Source of the DNA: Fervidobacterium changbaicum
GTDB lineage: Bacteria; Thermotogota; Thermotogae; Thermotogales; Fervidobacteriaceae
DNA length: 64,000 nt
NCBI RefSeq assembly: GCF_004117075.1
Contig: NZ_CP026721.1
Location: 682,001-746,000, forward strand
Direction of reading: 5' to 3'
Below, piece after piece: positions 41,161-49,868 of the stretch. A model generated the notes under the pieces. That model saw only the letters and a program-made list of their open reading frames with translations, was not told where the DNA came from and ran no database searches. Within the stretch, counting starts at the first letter, position 1, and every line of letters begins with the position of its first letter. The position numbers were made by a program, and so were the translations under genes.

Positions 41161-41190
41161 ATAAAAAAAGCGGCTCTTTCGAGCCGCCTT
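41161..41190 (-). terminator. Terminator of the rplA operon
   Basis: Stem GCGGCTC / GAGCCGC (41170-41176, 41181-41187), with TTTTTTT following on the minus strand. Confidence 0.9.
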
Positions 41191-41211
41191 TATTAGCTGT
41201 AGATTATTTTA

Positions 41212-41919
41212 TTACTTCTTACCTTCTGCAAGCGTGTTCAAGTCAAGCTTAATTCCAGGTCCCATTGTAGAAGCGACAACTGCTTTCTTTATAAAGTTAC
41301 CCTTCACACCTGCTGGTCTGAGTGCGAGTATCTGTTCGTAAGCAGATTTGATGTTTTCCTTGAGTTTTTCTGGATCGAATGAAGCCTTTCCAACTGGAAT
41401 GTGGATGTTTCCTGTTTTGTCTGTTCTAACTTCAACTTTACCCTTTTTGAATTCTTGAACTGCCGCTGCAACATCATCTGTAACTGTTCCGGTTTTCGGG
41501 TTTGGCATCAAACCTCTTGGACCGAGGACTTTACCAAGCTTACCGATAACCTTCATCATATCTGGTGTTGCAATTGCAACGTCAAAATCAAAGAATCCTT
41601 CGTTGGCAATCTTATCGACAAGTTCTTCTCCACCAACGTAGTCTGCTCCAGCCTGCTTTGCCTCTTCCGCTTTTTCGCCTTTTGCGAAGACCAAAACTCT
41701 AACGGTTTTACCAGTTCCGTGTGGAAGGCTAATAGTACTTCTTATGTTCTGCTCACTTTTTCTGTAGTCGATGTTTGTCTTTACGTGGAATTCAACTGTT
41801 TCGTCAAATTTTGCTGTTGCGGTCTTCTTTGCCAGTTCCACTGCTTCATCAAGAGAATAAGCTTTTTCTCTATCAACAAGTTTCCTTATTTCATTGTATC
41901 TCTTGGAGTGCTTAGGCAT
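41212..41919 (-). CDS. rplA: Ribosomal protein L1
   Basis: A 235-residue protein of normal length. Signature [17 protein letters not shown] and [12 protein letters not shown], with [11 protein letters not shown] near the end. L1 forms the mobile stalk at the E site and can repress its own mRNA. It ends the cluster: a terminator and an unrelated operon follow in place of rplJ-rplL. Confidence 0.97.
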   Translation of the reverse strand: MPKHSKRYNEIRKLVDREKAYSLDEAVELAKKTATAKFDETVEFHVKTNIDYRKSEQNIRSTISLPHGTGKTVRVLVFAKGEKAEEAKQAGADYVGGEELVDKIANEGFFDFDVAIATPDMMKVIGKLGKVLGPRGLMPNPKTGTVTDDVAAAVQEFKKGKVEVRTDKTGNIHIPVGKASFDPEKLKENIKSAYEQILALRPAGVKGNFIKKAVVASTMGPGIKLDLNTLAEGKK

Positions 41920-41942
41920 ATTCTAGCCTCCTCCCTTCCGCT

Positions 41943-42368
41943 TCAGTCTACGACTTCCAGACCCATGCTGCGAGCGGTTCCTTCGATTATTCTCATCGCA
42001 GCTTCGATGTCGTTTGCATTGAGGTCTGGCATCTTGAGTTCAGCAATTTCTCTGATTTGCTGTCTTGTCACTTTTCCAACGATCTTTCTCTTCGGTTCCG
42101 ATGAACCCGAGTTGAGCTTTGCCGCTCTCTTCAGCAAGAAGCTGGCAGGAGGAGTCTTTGTAACGAATGTGAACGACCTGTCATCGTAGACCGTAACGAT
42201 AACTGGTATGAGCAATCCAGCCTTATCCGCTGTGACTGCGTTGAACTTCTTACAAAATTCCATCAAGTTAACTCCTCTTTGACCCAGGGCAGGACCTACT
42301 GGAGGAGCTGGTGTTGCTTTTCCGGCTTCGAGCACAAGCCTAACCTGTGCCACTACTTTCTTTGCCAT
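41943..42368 (-). CDS. rplK: Ribosomal protein L11
   Basis: A 141-residue protein starting at ATG 42368 ([11 protein letters not shown]); upstream in-frame codons are not used. The conserved [15 protein letters not shown] and [13 protein letters not shown] segments are present. L11 binds the GTPase-associated centre of 23S rRNA. Confidence 0.97.
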   Translation of the reverse strand: MAKKVVAQVRLVLEAGKATPAPPVGPALGQRGVNLMEFCKKFNAVTADKAGLLIPVIVTVYDDRSFTFVTKTPPASFLLKRAAKLNSGSSEPKRKIVGKVTRQQIREIAELKMPDLNANDIEAAMRIIEGTARSMGLEVVD

Positions 42369-42445
42369 ACAACTTACCTCCCTTTTGTGGTATTTTCGGG
42401 CTCTTTGCCCTCCCACTGCGCACAACGCGCACAATTTTTTTGGCT

Positions 42446-43513
42446 TTAAATCTTTTCTACTTCACTCACATGCACACTAACCGGTGTCTCTCTTCCAAAT
42501 ATCGTAATATTAACCTTAAGTTCCTGCTTTTCTTCGTCAACTTCTTTAACGACACCAACAAACCCTTCAAACGGACCTGTTATGATCTTCACAGAGTCTC
42601 CAGGTTGTATTTCCAGTTCCACCTTTGTAACCTGCGGTTTTGCCTCGTGACGTATTTCCTCAAGACCAGCTAACCTCTTTATATAGTGCACTTCCTGTGT
42701 TTTTAGCGGCAGAGGTCTGCCACCCGCCGAAACAAATCCCATCACAAATGGTGTACTTCTAACAAATTCCCATGTATGATCGTTCATTATCATCTCAACA
42801 AAAAGATACCCTGGATAAAGCTTCTTCTTCTTCGTCTTTTGGATTACTATTTCCCTTCTCGTTGGATACTCAACTATCGCAACACGCCCGGAACTTTTTG
42901 CATAAATCTTTCTACCTTCAGCAAGTACCTGACCAGCTTTGACTACAACGCCCTTCTTGCACACGTTGGGATTGAAAACATCAACATGTATTACGTAAAC
43001 ATCTTCATCACCAAGAACCGTTCGAACAACAACACGCTTAACCTTTTCATTTATAGCTACCTTACCATCTATATCACATATATACTCATCGGATGCCGCA
43101 AGAAACGTGCCTTGAAAGACATTCGTTCCCACACGTAACCCTGATATTGGCTTTGCTGATTCTGGGATAACGTAGGTTTTTGAAAACTTCTTGTCCGTTG
43201 TCTCAATAACTATCCTTCTGGCATTTGTTATTTCAACAATCGTTCCATCTCTTCTAACCTTTATTGCCGGTTCTTCTGCCAGCAAGTCACCTTTCTCAAC
43301 ATCCATGCCATTGCTGACATGAAGTTTTGCTTCGTGACTTACGATATGTCGCTCGAGCGATTTACTCGACGTATCAATTACCGTTTCTTCCAAAACGACA
43401 ACATTAGGGATAATAGATTCGTATCCCTGAGCTTTAATTTTCGCTTCAAGGTTTTCTTTAACTTTGTTTTCATACCCGGTAATGGTATGAATTATATACC
43501 ATTCTTTTTTCAT
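42446..43513 (-). CDS. nusG: Transcription factor NusG with Thermotoga-type insertion
   Basis: A 355-residue protein, about twice the size of E. coli NusG. The start [22 protein letters not shown] in parts is the NGN domain. A long insertion (about residues 45-220) splits the NGN domain, as in Thermotoga maritima NusG. The NGN continues with [10 protein letters not shown] and TPFVMGFV, then the KOW domain ([16 protein letters not shown]). It links RNA polymerase pausing or termination to translation; the insertion is a lineage marker. Confidence 0.95.
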   Translation of the reverse strand: MKKEWYIIHTITGYENKVKENLEAKIKAQGYESIIPNVVVLEETVIDTSSKSLERHIVSHEAKLHVSNGMDVEKGDLLAEEPAIKVRRDGTIVEITNARRIVIETTDKKFSKTYVIPESAKPISGLRVGTNVFQGTFLAASDEYICDIDGKVAINEKVKRVVVRTVLGDEDVYVIHVDVFNPNVCKKGVVVKAGQVLAEGRKIYAKSSGRVAIVEYPTRREIVIQKTKKKKLYPGYLFVEMIMNDHTWEFVRSTPFVMGFVSAGGRPLPLKTQEVHYIKRLAGLEEIRHEAKPQVTKVELEIQPGDSVKIITGPFEGFVGVVKEVDEEKQELKVNITIFGRETPVSVHVSEVEKI

Positions 43514-43525
43514 TATTTATTCACC

Positions 43526-43714
43526 TCAGAATTTCTGCAACAACACGCCGAGTGTTCCTGAGAAGAGCAGGTCAACTAAGAAAAGATAAACTGAAGAAAC
43601 TGCTAGAATAAACAAAACTACCCCTGTCGATGCCAGGAGTTCTTCTCTGTTTGGCCACGATGTCTTTTTTGCTTCGCTCTTAACTTCTGCAAAGAACTTC
43701 TTAAGCTTTTCCAT
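43526..43714 (-). CDS. secE: Preprotein translocase subunit SecE
   Basis: A 62-residue protein: amphipathic KFFAEVKSEAKKTSWPNREELLAST followed by one membrane helix (VVLFILAVSSVYLFLVDLLF, in part), the minimal SecE form. It stabilises SecY. Position directly before nusG is conserved in bacteria. Confidence 0.95.
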   Translation of the reverse strand: MEKLKKFFAEVKSEAKKTSWPNREELLASTGVVLFILAVSSVYLFLVDLLFSGTLGVLLQKF

Positions 43715-43786
43715 CGTTATCTCCCCCGATAGCGTTCTGGTTTGAATGCAGATGTTTTGCTCTTATACACTTAGTATTATAAAATT

Positions 43787-43862
43787 TGGCAGGGGCGGCA
43801 GGACTTGAACCCGCAACACCCGATTTTGGAGACCGGTGCTCTGCCAGTTGAGCTACGCCCCT
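43787..43862 (-). tRNA. tRNA-Trp (CCA)
   Basis: 76 nt with encoded CCA. Acceptor AGGGGCG / CGCCCCT; the anticodon loop CTCCAAA carries CCA; T arm GGTTCAAGTCC. Confidence 0.96.
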
Positions 43863-43906
43863 GCGAATAATAAACAATTCAACTGATTTTCTTTAATCGA
43901 AAAACA

Positions 43907-44056
43907 TTAAACCTTAGTTTCTGTGTGGAATGTGTGCTTATTGCACTTCGGACAGTATTTCTTAAGTCTGAGTTTGTCCTTTTTGCTCTTTTCTTTCGTC
44001 GTGTAGTAATTTCTTGTACCGCACTCTTCGCACTTGAGACCTATCTGAACTCTCAT
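43907..44056 (-). CDS. rpmG: Ribosomal protein L33, zinc-binding form
   Basis: A 49-residue protein: [20 protein letters not shown] at the start and [13 protein letters not shown] near the end, with CxxC pairs at residues 9-12 and 35-38. It therefore keeps the zinc site (C+ form). A ribosome site AGGAGGC precedes the ATG. It lies between tRNA-Tyr and tRNA-Trp in one transcript. Confidence 0.95.
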   Translation of the reverse strand: MRVQIGLKCEECGTRNYYTTKEKSKKDKLRLKKYCPKCNKHTFHTETKV

Positions 44057-44085
44057 CCCTATTCAGCCTCCTATAAAAAAATATC

Positions 44086-44172
44086 TGGTGGTGAGGGAAG
44101 GATTTGAACCTTCGAAGGCATTCTGCCAGCGGATTTACAGTCCGCCCCCTTTGGCCACTCGGGCACCTCACC
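44086..44172 (-). tRNA. tRNA-Tyr (GTA)
   Basis: 87 nt, class II with long variable arm, encoded CCA. Acceptor GGTGAGG / CCTCACC; GACTGTAAATC gives anticodon GTA. Confidence 0.96.
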
Positions 44173-44186
44173 ACACATCCGTGGTC

Positions 44187-44263
44187 TGGAGCCAACGGAG
44201 GGACTTGAACCCTCAACCTGCTGATTACAAGTCAGCCGCTCTAGCCGGTTGAGCTACGTTGGC
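44187..44263 (-). tRNA. tRNA-Thr (TGT)
   Basis: 77 nt with encoded CCA. Acceptor GCCAACG / CGTTGGC; loop CTTGTAA carries TGT; T arm GGTTCAAGTCC. Confidence 0.96.
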
Positions 44264-44280
44264 TCGCTCATGCGTTAGTT

Positions 44281-44309
44281 ATTATACCTGAGGGGGCATA
44301 TTTTGTCAA
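44281..44309 (-). promoter_or_regulatory. Consensus promoter of the tRNA-rpmG-secE-nusG-rplKA unit
   Basis: Perfect TTGACA (44304-44309), 17 bases, TATAAT (44281-44286) on the minus strand, 18 bases before tRNA-Thr. Confidence 0.92.
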
Positions 44310-44777
44310 TGTTTCAACTGCGTTTAGCTATGTTACATTTTTTCAAAGACGATACTTGAACAAGTGCCAGAAAATATGATACCATACCACGAGAAAAATT
44401 CAAGTAGATTTTTAGTTTCAGTAAGCTTTAGCGGTAGTTCTCAAATTCATATATTTCATGCCACTTATCTTGAACCTTCTCTTACCCCATAATGTGTACT
44501 AAGCGGACAACCGGGTAGTTTCCTTGTTTGTTTGAAGTGCATATTACACTAACAGTATACCGACTTAAGAAAACTGTTCTTTGGAGATTGTAGCAGAACG
44601 TCTATTCGTTATAGCTTTATGAGAGATAAGATGCTGCTTTTTCAGCAATGGCCCTTTATAAATTTTCTTCAGTTCTTCTAAGTTCTTTCCTCTGGTGTAG
44701 TATCATTTAATCTCTGAATTCGCTTGCGACATTTATCGATTTTTCATTTTATTAATCTTAGATAAAAGTAAAGTGTT
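44310..44777. other. AT-rich gap without a recognised gene
   Basis: About 470 bases between the tRNA promoter and the PQQ-propeller gene. I see no reading frame of family quality, no RNA fold and no clear terminator for the propeller gene. Unusually long for this compact genome. Confidence 0.5.
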
Positions 44778-46229
44778 TTAGTTCCTCGTATCCATTTCTG
44801 CTCGCAATCCTGTTTTCCACTGCCTGACGTTACCAGTATTTTTTAGATTCCGCCTAAATTTTGGCCATGAGCTGTTTGCTAATCCAAGCGAACTGCTGTA
44901 TACTGCATACAAATATCCATCTACGCTCCCTATATAGATTATTCCATCTGGCCCCACTGTAGCTGAAGAGGTAATTGAGCTGTCTGTTCTAAACATCCAC
45001 TTAAGCGAGCCATCCGGGTTTATCGCATATAGATAACCATCATCGCTCCCCACATAAATTGTTCCATCCGATCCTACTGCGGGTGAAGATTGAACATACC
45101 ATCCTGTTAGAAATCGCCACTTGAGCGTTCCATTCGGGTTTATTGCGTAAAGATAGTTATCCCTAGCTCCCACATATATTGTTCCGTCTCTCCCTATCGC
45201 GGGGGAAGAGGTAATACCCCCACCAGTTTCGAACTTCCATTTCTGCGTTCCTTCCGGGTTTACTGCGTACAGATAACCAAGAGAATCTTTATAAGTTCCT
45301 ATATAAACTGTTCCATCTGCCCCAATCGCTGGCGAGGAGGTGATATAAACCAATTCACCCACGTAAAACTTCCACTTAAGTGTTCCATTTGGGTTTATAG
45401 CATATAGATAATCAAATATAGCTCCTACATAAATCGTTCCATCGATCCCCACTGCTGGAGAAGACGTGATAAATGTAGGAGCTATATTTGCGTCAAACCT
45501 CCACTTCTCCGTTCCATCCTGATTTATTGCGTACAGATAACCGTTTTCACTTCCTACATAAATCGTTCCATCGTCCGCTATCGCTGGGGAGGAGTAAATA
45601 CGCCAACCAGTTTCAAACCTCCACTTCTCCGTTCCATCCGGGTTTACTGCATACAGACAATGGTCTTCACTTCCTACATAAATCGTTCCATCTGGTCCTA
45701 CTGCAGGCGAGGAAAAAACAGAGGACCAAGTTCTGAACCTCCAACTAGGTGTTCCATTCGGATTTACTGCGTACAGATAACCGTCTCCACTTCCTACATA
45801 AATCGTTCCATCGTTCCCTATCGCGGGGGAGGAGAAATAGATACCGTTTGTTTGAAACTTCCACTTCGGTGTTCCTTCATTAAGAATGTACACAGTTACG
45901 TGCGCTTCGTTTTTATTTCCTGCAACATCATAAGCAATTACTCTCAACGTATAGAACCCATCATTAAGACTGGTTGTATTTAGTATAAACGTACATGGTG
46001 ACTGTGTATTCTCTGATACTTTTGTTGAATTCACATAAAGCTCTATTCTTGCTATTCCACTTTCATCACTGGCATTTACATTCACACTTATTGTTCCTGA
46101 AACTTGCGAGTTGTTTGTTGGTGATGTTATTGTCACTCTTGGTGCTAAGTTGTCTATCGTTTGCGAACATGACACGAGGAAAACTAATGCGAATGCCATT
46201 AACGTTCCTGCTATCGCTTTCTTTTTCAT
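44778..46229 (-). CDS. Lipoprotein with Ig-like domain and PQQ-type beta-propeller
   Basis: A 483-residue protein from ATG 46229; the lipobox FLVSC lies at about residue 21. An Ig-like domain follows (PRVTITSPTNNSQVSGTISV in part, about 30-120). Eight or so repeats of about 40 residues come next, each with SSPAIG.DGTIYVGS..GYLYAINP.GT.KW, forming a beta-propeller. Ligand unknown; no PQQ-dehydrogenase catalytic motif is visible. The DNA of the repeats is also similar. No good ribosome site precedes the start. It may have been acquired by transfer. Confidence 0.8.
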   Translation of the reverse strand: MKKKAIAGTLMAFALVFLVSCSQTIDNLAPRVTITSPTNNSQVSGTISVNVNASDESGIARIELYVNSTKVSENTQSPCTFILNTTSLNDGFYTLRVIAYDVAGNKNEAHVTVYILNEGTPKWKFQTNGIYFSSPAIGNDGTIYVGSGDGYLYAVNPNGTPSWRFRTWSSVFSSPAVGPDGTIYVGSEDHCLYAVNPDGTEKWRFETGWRIYSSPAIADDGTIYVGSENGYLYAINQDGTEKWRFDANIAPTFITSSPAVGIDGTIYVGAIFDYLYAINPNGTLKWKFYVGELVYITSSPAIGADGTVYIGTYKDSLGYLYAVNPEGTQKWKFETGGGITSSPAIGRDGTIYVGARDNYLYAINPNGTLKWRFLTGWYVQSSPAVGSDGTIYVGSDDGYLYAINPDGSLKWMFRTDSSITSSATVGPDGIIYIGSVDGYLYAVYSSSLGLANSSWPKFRRNLKNTGNVRQWKTGLRAEMDTRN

Positions 46230-46479
46230 AATTTTATGGTTTAAAACGTCACACATGTTAGTATTCGGTAACTCTCCTATTTGTCGATGTGTCGTATACT
46301 AAGAACAAGACTTGCATACTATTTGATTTATTGTACCGCGACTACCTTAATTTACAAACTATCTATTTCATTATCCACAAGTTAACCAACACGAATTATT
46401 CGAGTATTCCTTTACGTATCGACCTTTCGCAAGACTTTTCTTACAAAATCACGTACTGCCGTGTACTAACCAGTATAAG
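46230..46479. other. AT-rich upstream region of the propeller gene
   Basis: No gene is seen here. No ribosome site and no convincing promoter could be recognised before the propeller gene. Confidence 0.4.
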
Positions 46480-46515
46480 AAAAAAGCCACCCTTTTTCAA
46501 GGATGGCTTTTTTAA
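46480..46515 (-). terminator. Terminator of the OsmC-like gene
   Basis: A hairpin of AAAAAAGCCA and TGGCTTTTTT arms with an imperfect top, just after the OsmC stop on the minus strand. Confidence 0.75.
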
Positions 46516-46529
46516 AGCTGTTATTCTTT

Positions 46530-46955
46530 TCACTCGTAGATTATTTCCCAAGTAAATTCAGGAACAGCCTTTTTTAACATTGCAGATACACCACAGTATT
46601 TGTCTTGTGAGAGATTAACGGCTTTTTCTACCTGTTCTTTTGGTGGTTCTCCATTGAATTTGAAGAAGTATTTAAGGTGAATCTTCGTGTAGACTTTCGG
46701 ATGTTCCTGGGATTGTTCGTATTCGACTTCCATCCTAAAGCTTTCTAGCTTATCAATCACCTTCATTTTTCTAAGCAGAGAAACAACATCCATTCCTGTG
46801 CAGCCCATTAGCGAATACAGAATTAGTTCCTTAGGTCTTGGACCTGCGTCTCGACCACCAACCGAAGGATCAGAATCGATTATCAAATCATGTCCTGACA
46901 GGGTTTTCGAATAAAAAAGCATGCCAGAATAGTAATCCATACGTGCTATTGCCAT
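46530..46955 (-). CDS. OsmC-family peroxidase-like protein
   Basis: A 141-residue protein; ATG 46955 lies after TGGAGGTG. Two conserved cysteines are present in GCTGMD and KYCGVSAML, the redox pair with which OsmC/Ohr proteins reduce organic hydroperoxides. [16 protein letters not shown] is also typical. Electrons could come from the thiol systems encoded next to it. It stands first among a run of redox genes on the minus strand, apart from them by 27 bases. Confidence 0.9.
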   Translation of the reverse strand: MAIARMDYYSGMLFYSKTLSGHDLIIDSDPSVGGRDAGPRPKELILYSLMGCTGMDVVSLLRKMKVIDKLESFRMEVEYEQSQEHPKVYTKIHLKYFFKFNGEPPKEQVEKAVNLSQDKYCGVSAMLKKAVPEFTWEIIYE

Positions 46956-46982
46956 CAAAATACACCTCCAAAACTTATTTTG

Positions 46983-47630
46983 TTAGACTTTCATTTTACC
47001 TAATATTATTAAGAGCCCAAGTACTATCATAAAAGCTCCACCGATGTATTTAATCCATCTTTCCCAAGAAGGTTTGCCAAATCCCATTGTCAGTGCTTTT
47101 GAAATACCAGCTCCTATTGTAAGGAACGGTACTGAAATGCCAAGAGAATATATAAAGAGTAACCATATGCCTTTTGCTACACTTTGCTGGGATGCTATTA
47201 ATAAAATCGAGGCGAGTATTGGACTACTGCAAGGTATCCAAACAAAACCGATTGCACCACCGAGGACAAACCCACCAACTAAACCTGCGTTCTTGAACTT
47301 CCAAACATTTGCCTTCGTACCTTTAAAAAGCTGGAATTCCGCAATGTACATTATTCCAAATATTATTATACCAATTCCTATGATTTTCTCCAAAATGCCC
47401 GAGTATTTAGCCAAGAAGCCACCTATGAACGATGACAATCCACCAAGAAGACTGAAGACTATCGAAAAACCCAAAAAGAACCCTATCAATCTCTGTGCTC
47501 TCCTTTGCCCTCCGAGCACTATCCCAATGAAACCAGGTATGAGAGGTAAAACGCAAGGGCTAAAAAACGAAAGAAACCCGTGAGCTAAAGCAAGCCACAC
47601 ACTTACGTCTGTAGGTGTTAAGGAAATCAT
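46983..47630 (-). CDS. ccdA: Cytochrome c biogenesis protein CcdA (thiol-disulfide electron carrier)
   Basis: A 215-residue protein with six membrane segments. The first Cys lies in FFSPCVLPLIPGF and the second in VWIPCSSPILAS, the CcdA cysteine pair that carries electrons across the membrane. GAGGTGA precedes the ATG. It should pass reducing power from cytoplasmic thioredoxin to the exported thioredoxin-like protein encoded upstream in the same operon. Confidence 0.92.
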   Translation of the reverse strand: MISLTPTDVSVWLALAHGFLSFFSPCVLPLIPGFIGIVLGGQRRAQRLIGFFLGFSIVFSLLGGLSSFIGGFLAKYSGILEKIIGIGIIIFGIMYIAEFQLFKGTKANVWKFKNAGLVGGFVLGGAIGFVWIPCSSPILASILLIASQQSVAKGIWLLFIYSLGISVPFLTIGAGISKALTMGFGKPSWERWIKYIGGAFMIVLGLLIILGKMKV

Positions 47631-47650
47631 ACAATCACCTCAGAGAGAAA

Positions 47651-48334
47651 TCATTTTGACGAAATGAGAAGAACCCTGATTACGCCCATACTGTTGAGCT
47701 TTTTCGCAACATCCGTACTCGTCGTCACATACACCGTATTTATATCAACTTTACTTGGTACTGTCTCAACACTTTGAGCGTTTTTATCATTTTTCAGAAC
47801 AAAATCGGCATCTTCTTTCTTAACATTCACTATCGTAGGTTTACCTTTGTAGTTGTCCTCTTTTTTTGAGTACTCTTCGAAGCTTCCTTTATAGTTATCA
47901 TCGACAACTTTGACAATAAATCGCAGTGCTTTGAGAAAATCCGGAGCAGGCATGAAACCAGGAACTTGCGTTACTTGTCCTTGATCTTTTATAAACACAA
48001 ACGTTGGTGTACCCCTAACACCAAATGCACCAAAGAGTTGGTCATTCGTATAAGTTTTTCCCAAAAAAGTAGTTTTGTAGGAGCCCGGCTCTATTTTTAC
48101 ATATACATAATTCCCTCTTAGAAATTCTTGAACATCTTTGTTTGAAAGGACCTCACTTTCAAACCGTCTGCAGTAATAGCATGTCGGTGAAGAAAAATTG
48201 ACCAAGAGCAGTTTCTTTTCTATCTGTGATACTTTATGAGATATACCCAAATCCGTAAATGTGTATTCATAGCCAAAGCTAAGTGTTGTAATCAGAACAA
48301 GAAGCATGGAAAGAAGTCTAATTAGGTTCCTCAT
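47651..48334 (-). CDS. Exported thioredoxin-like protein (SoxW/DsbD-gamma type)
   Basis: About 227 residues. Three in-frame ATGs lie close together (48343, 48340, 48334); 48334 has the best distance from AAAGGA. A signal peptide (about residues 1-20) precedes a thioredoxin fold with CYYC in SSPTCYYCRRF and cis-Pro in VRGTPTFVFI. The last 80 residues (KKEDNYKGKPTIVN and after) form an extension. It probably receives electrons from CcdA outside the membrane. Confidence 0.85.
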   Translation of the reverse strand: MRNLIRLLSMLLVLITTLSFGYEYTFTDLGISHKVSQIEKKLLLVNFSSPTCYYCRRFESEVLSNKDVQEFLRGNYVYVKIEPGSYKTTFLGKTYTNDQLFGAFGVRGTPTFVFIKDQGQVTQVPGFMPAPDFLKALRFIVKVVDDNYKGSFEEYSKKEDNYKGKPTIVNVKKEDADFVLKNDKNAQSVETVPSKVDINTVYVTTSTDVAKKLNSMGVIRVLLISSK

Positions 48335-48477
48335 TTTCATCATTCCTTTCCAATCTTAAGATTTCGCACTTTGAATTTTTTCATAAACAACCTTGAGAAA
48401 AACCTAAGGATCGGACAACTGAACTTCATACATTCTCACCTCTCCAGATTCCAAATTTCTTTATTGTGAAAAATAAC

Positions 48478-48503
48478 ACGGAAGGCTTTCGCCTTCCGTA
48501 TTA
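48478..48503 (-). terminator. Terminator of trxB-glutaredoxin unit
   Basis: Stem ACGGAAGGC / GCCTTCCGT with TTTC loop, and TTATTTTT after it on the minus strand. Confidence 0.75.
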
Positions 48504-48513
48504 CACCCAATTC

Positions 48514-48756
48514 TTAGCTAATTCCAAGGATTCTGTCGATTCTTGCTTTGTCAAATCCAACGATGATTTGATTACCTATCTCGATAACTGGAACACCCAT
48601 CTGTCCGGATTTTCTAATCATCTCTTCCGCACCTTTTCTGTCTTTCGATACATCTACTTCAGTAAATGGTATTCCAAGCTGTCTGAAGTACTCTTTTGCC
48701 CTTCTGCACCACGGACAGGTTGGCGTTGTATAGATTTTAACTTTGACATGTGCCAT
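48514..48756 (-). CDS. Glutaredoxin-like protein (NrdH type)
   Basis: An 80-residue protein: KIYTTPTCPWCRRAKEYF with active site CPWC, MGVPVIEIGNQIIVGFD with the cis-Pro site. It lies 41 bases after trxB, so it is probably reduced by that enzyme, in the manner of NrdH. It may serve ribonucleotide reductase or peroxide reduction. TGGAGGTGA precedes the ATG. Confidence 0.9.
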   Translation of the reverse strand: MAHVKVKIYTTPTCPWCRRAKEYFRQLGIPFTEVDVSKDRKGAEEMIRKSGQMGVPVIEIGNQIIVGFDKARIDRILGIS

Positions 48757-48797
48757 ACTCTCACCTCCATTGTTTCACATTTTTTATTTTTATGATA

Positions 48798-49754
48798 TTA
48801 GAAGTATTTCTTTGCAGCGTGTTCGACGGCTATAGCACCGTCTGCTGCTGCGGTGACTATTTGTCTCAAATTCTTGATCCTGATGTCACCAACTGCGTAG
48901 ATTCCTGGTACGTTCGTTTCCATATTCTCATCAGTGATTATGTATCCGTAGTCGTTCATATCAACAAGACCTTTGAATATTTGCGTTTGTGGAACTAATC
49001 CAACGTATATGAACACACCTTCTGCTTTTATAACCTGTTCTTCTTTCGTATCGTTGTTTACTATAACGACCTCTTCAACCTTGCTTGTTCCTCTAATCTC
49101 TTTCACAATGTGATTTGTGATAACCTTAATTTTTGGATTATTGAGCACCCTCTCTTGTAAGACCTTCGCCGCTGTTAAATACGGTAAATTCTGAACCATG
49201 GTGATGCTTTTAACAATCTTTGAAAGGAAGTGCGATTCATCGCAAGCGCTATCTCCGCCACCTACAACTACTACATCCTTATCTTTGAAAAGATAACCAT
49301 CACAAGCAGCGCAGTAGGTGACTCCTCTACCTCTGAACTCTGCTTCGCCAGGTACGCCAAGTTTCCTTGGTTCTGTACCAGTGGCAAGAATTACAACCTT
49401 GGCTTTTACTTTATTTCCGTCGTCAAGTTCAACAACTTTGTAATCACCTTCAACATACACTTTTTGTGCAAAAGCATAGTGGAACTCCGCCCCAAAATGC
49501 TTTGCATGGTCGGCAAATTTTTGTCCTAAAGCTTGCCCTTCAATACTTATCTCACCAGGCCAGTTTTCAACAACATGTGTTTGAGTAACCGCACCACCTT
49601 CGATGGCCTTTTCTATAACGAGAGCTGTTAAACCAGCCCTTCTTGCGTAAATAGCAGCCGTAAGTCCTGCTGGACCACCACCTATAATTGCTATGTCGTA
49701 ATATTCCTTTAGATTTCCACCAAAGCTTCCCATGTCGAATTCAAATCCGCTCAT
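48798..49754 (-). CDS. trxB: Thioredoxin reductase
   Basis: A 318-residue flavoprotein: IAIIGGGPAGLTAAIYARRAGL (in parts, FAD), TYCAACDGYLF with redox CAAC, VVVVGGGDSACDESHFL (nucleotide) and IYAVGDIR. The NADPH-specific arginine motif HRRxxxR is replaced by MVQNLPYL, so NADH may be used or the cofactor choice is relaxed. It is clustered with a glutaredoxin and PDO, its likely protein partners. TGGAGGTG precedes the ATG. Confidence 0.93.
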   Translation of the reverse strand: MSGFEFDMGSFGGNLKEYYDIAIIGGGPAGLTAAIYARRAGLTALVIEKAIEGGAVTQTHVVENWPGEISIEGQALGQKFADHAKHFGAEFHYAFAQKVYVEGDYKVVELDDGNKVKAKVVILATGTEPRKLGVPGEAEFRGRGVTYCAACDGYLFKDKDVVVVGGGDSACDESHFLSKIVKSITMVQNLPYLTAAKVLQERVLNNPKIKVITNHIVKEIRGTSKVEEVVIVNNDTKEEQVIKAEGVFIYVGLVPQTQIFKGLVDMNDYGYIITDENMETNVPGIYAVGDIRIKNLRQIVTAAADGAIAVEHAAKKYF

Positions 49755-49783
49755 ACAAACACCTCCAATGTAAAATTATTCGC

Positions 49784-49821
49784 TTTTTTAAAAACTCAGG
49801 GCACAAGTGATTGTGCCCTGA
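49784..49821 (-). terminator. Terminator of PDO gene
   Basis: An 11-bp perfect stem TCAGGGCACAA / TTGTGCCCTGA with a GTGA loop, then TTTTT on the minus strand. Confidence 0.9.
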
Positions 49822-49868
49822 AGTAGTAAGATTCTCTTCTAAAATTCTAACGTTCGATTAGTCTTTAC

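Noticed and set aside
45000-45850. Tandem DNA repeats of about 120 bases, considered as a CRISPR-like or satellite array
   Set aside because: They are in frame and encode propeller blades; spacing and divergence follow the protein repeat.
44494-46469. GTGTACTAA at 44494-44502 and 46461-46469 flanking the propeller gene
   Set aside because: A nine-base direct repeat 2 kb apart in AT-rich DNA is weak evidence of a transposed unit; no inverted ends or other structure support it.
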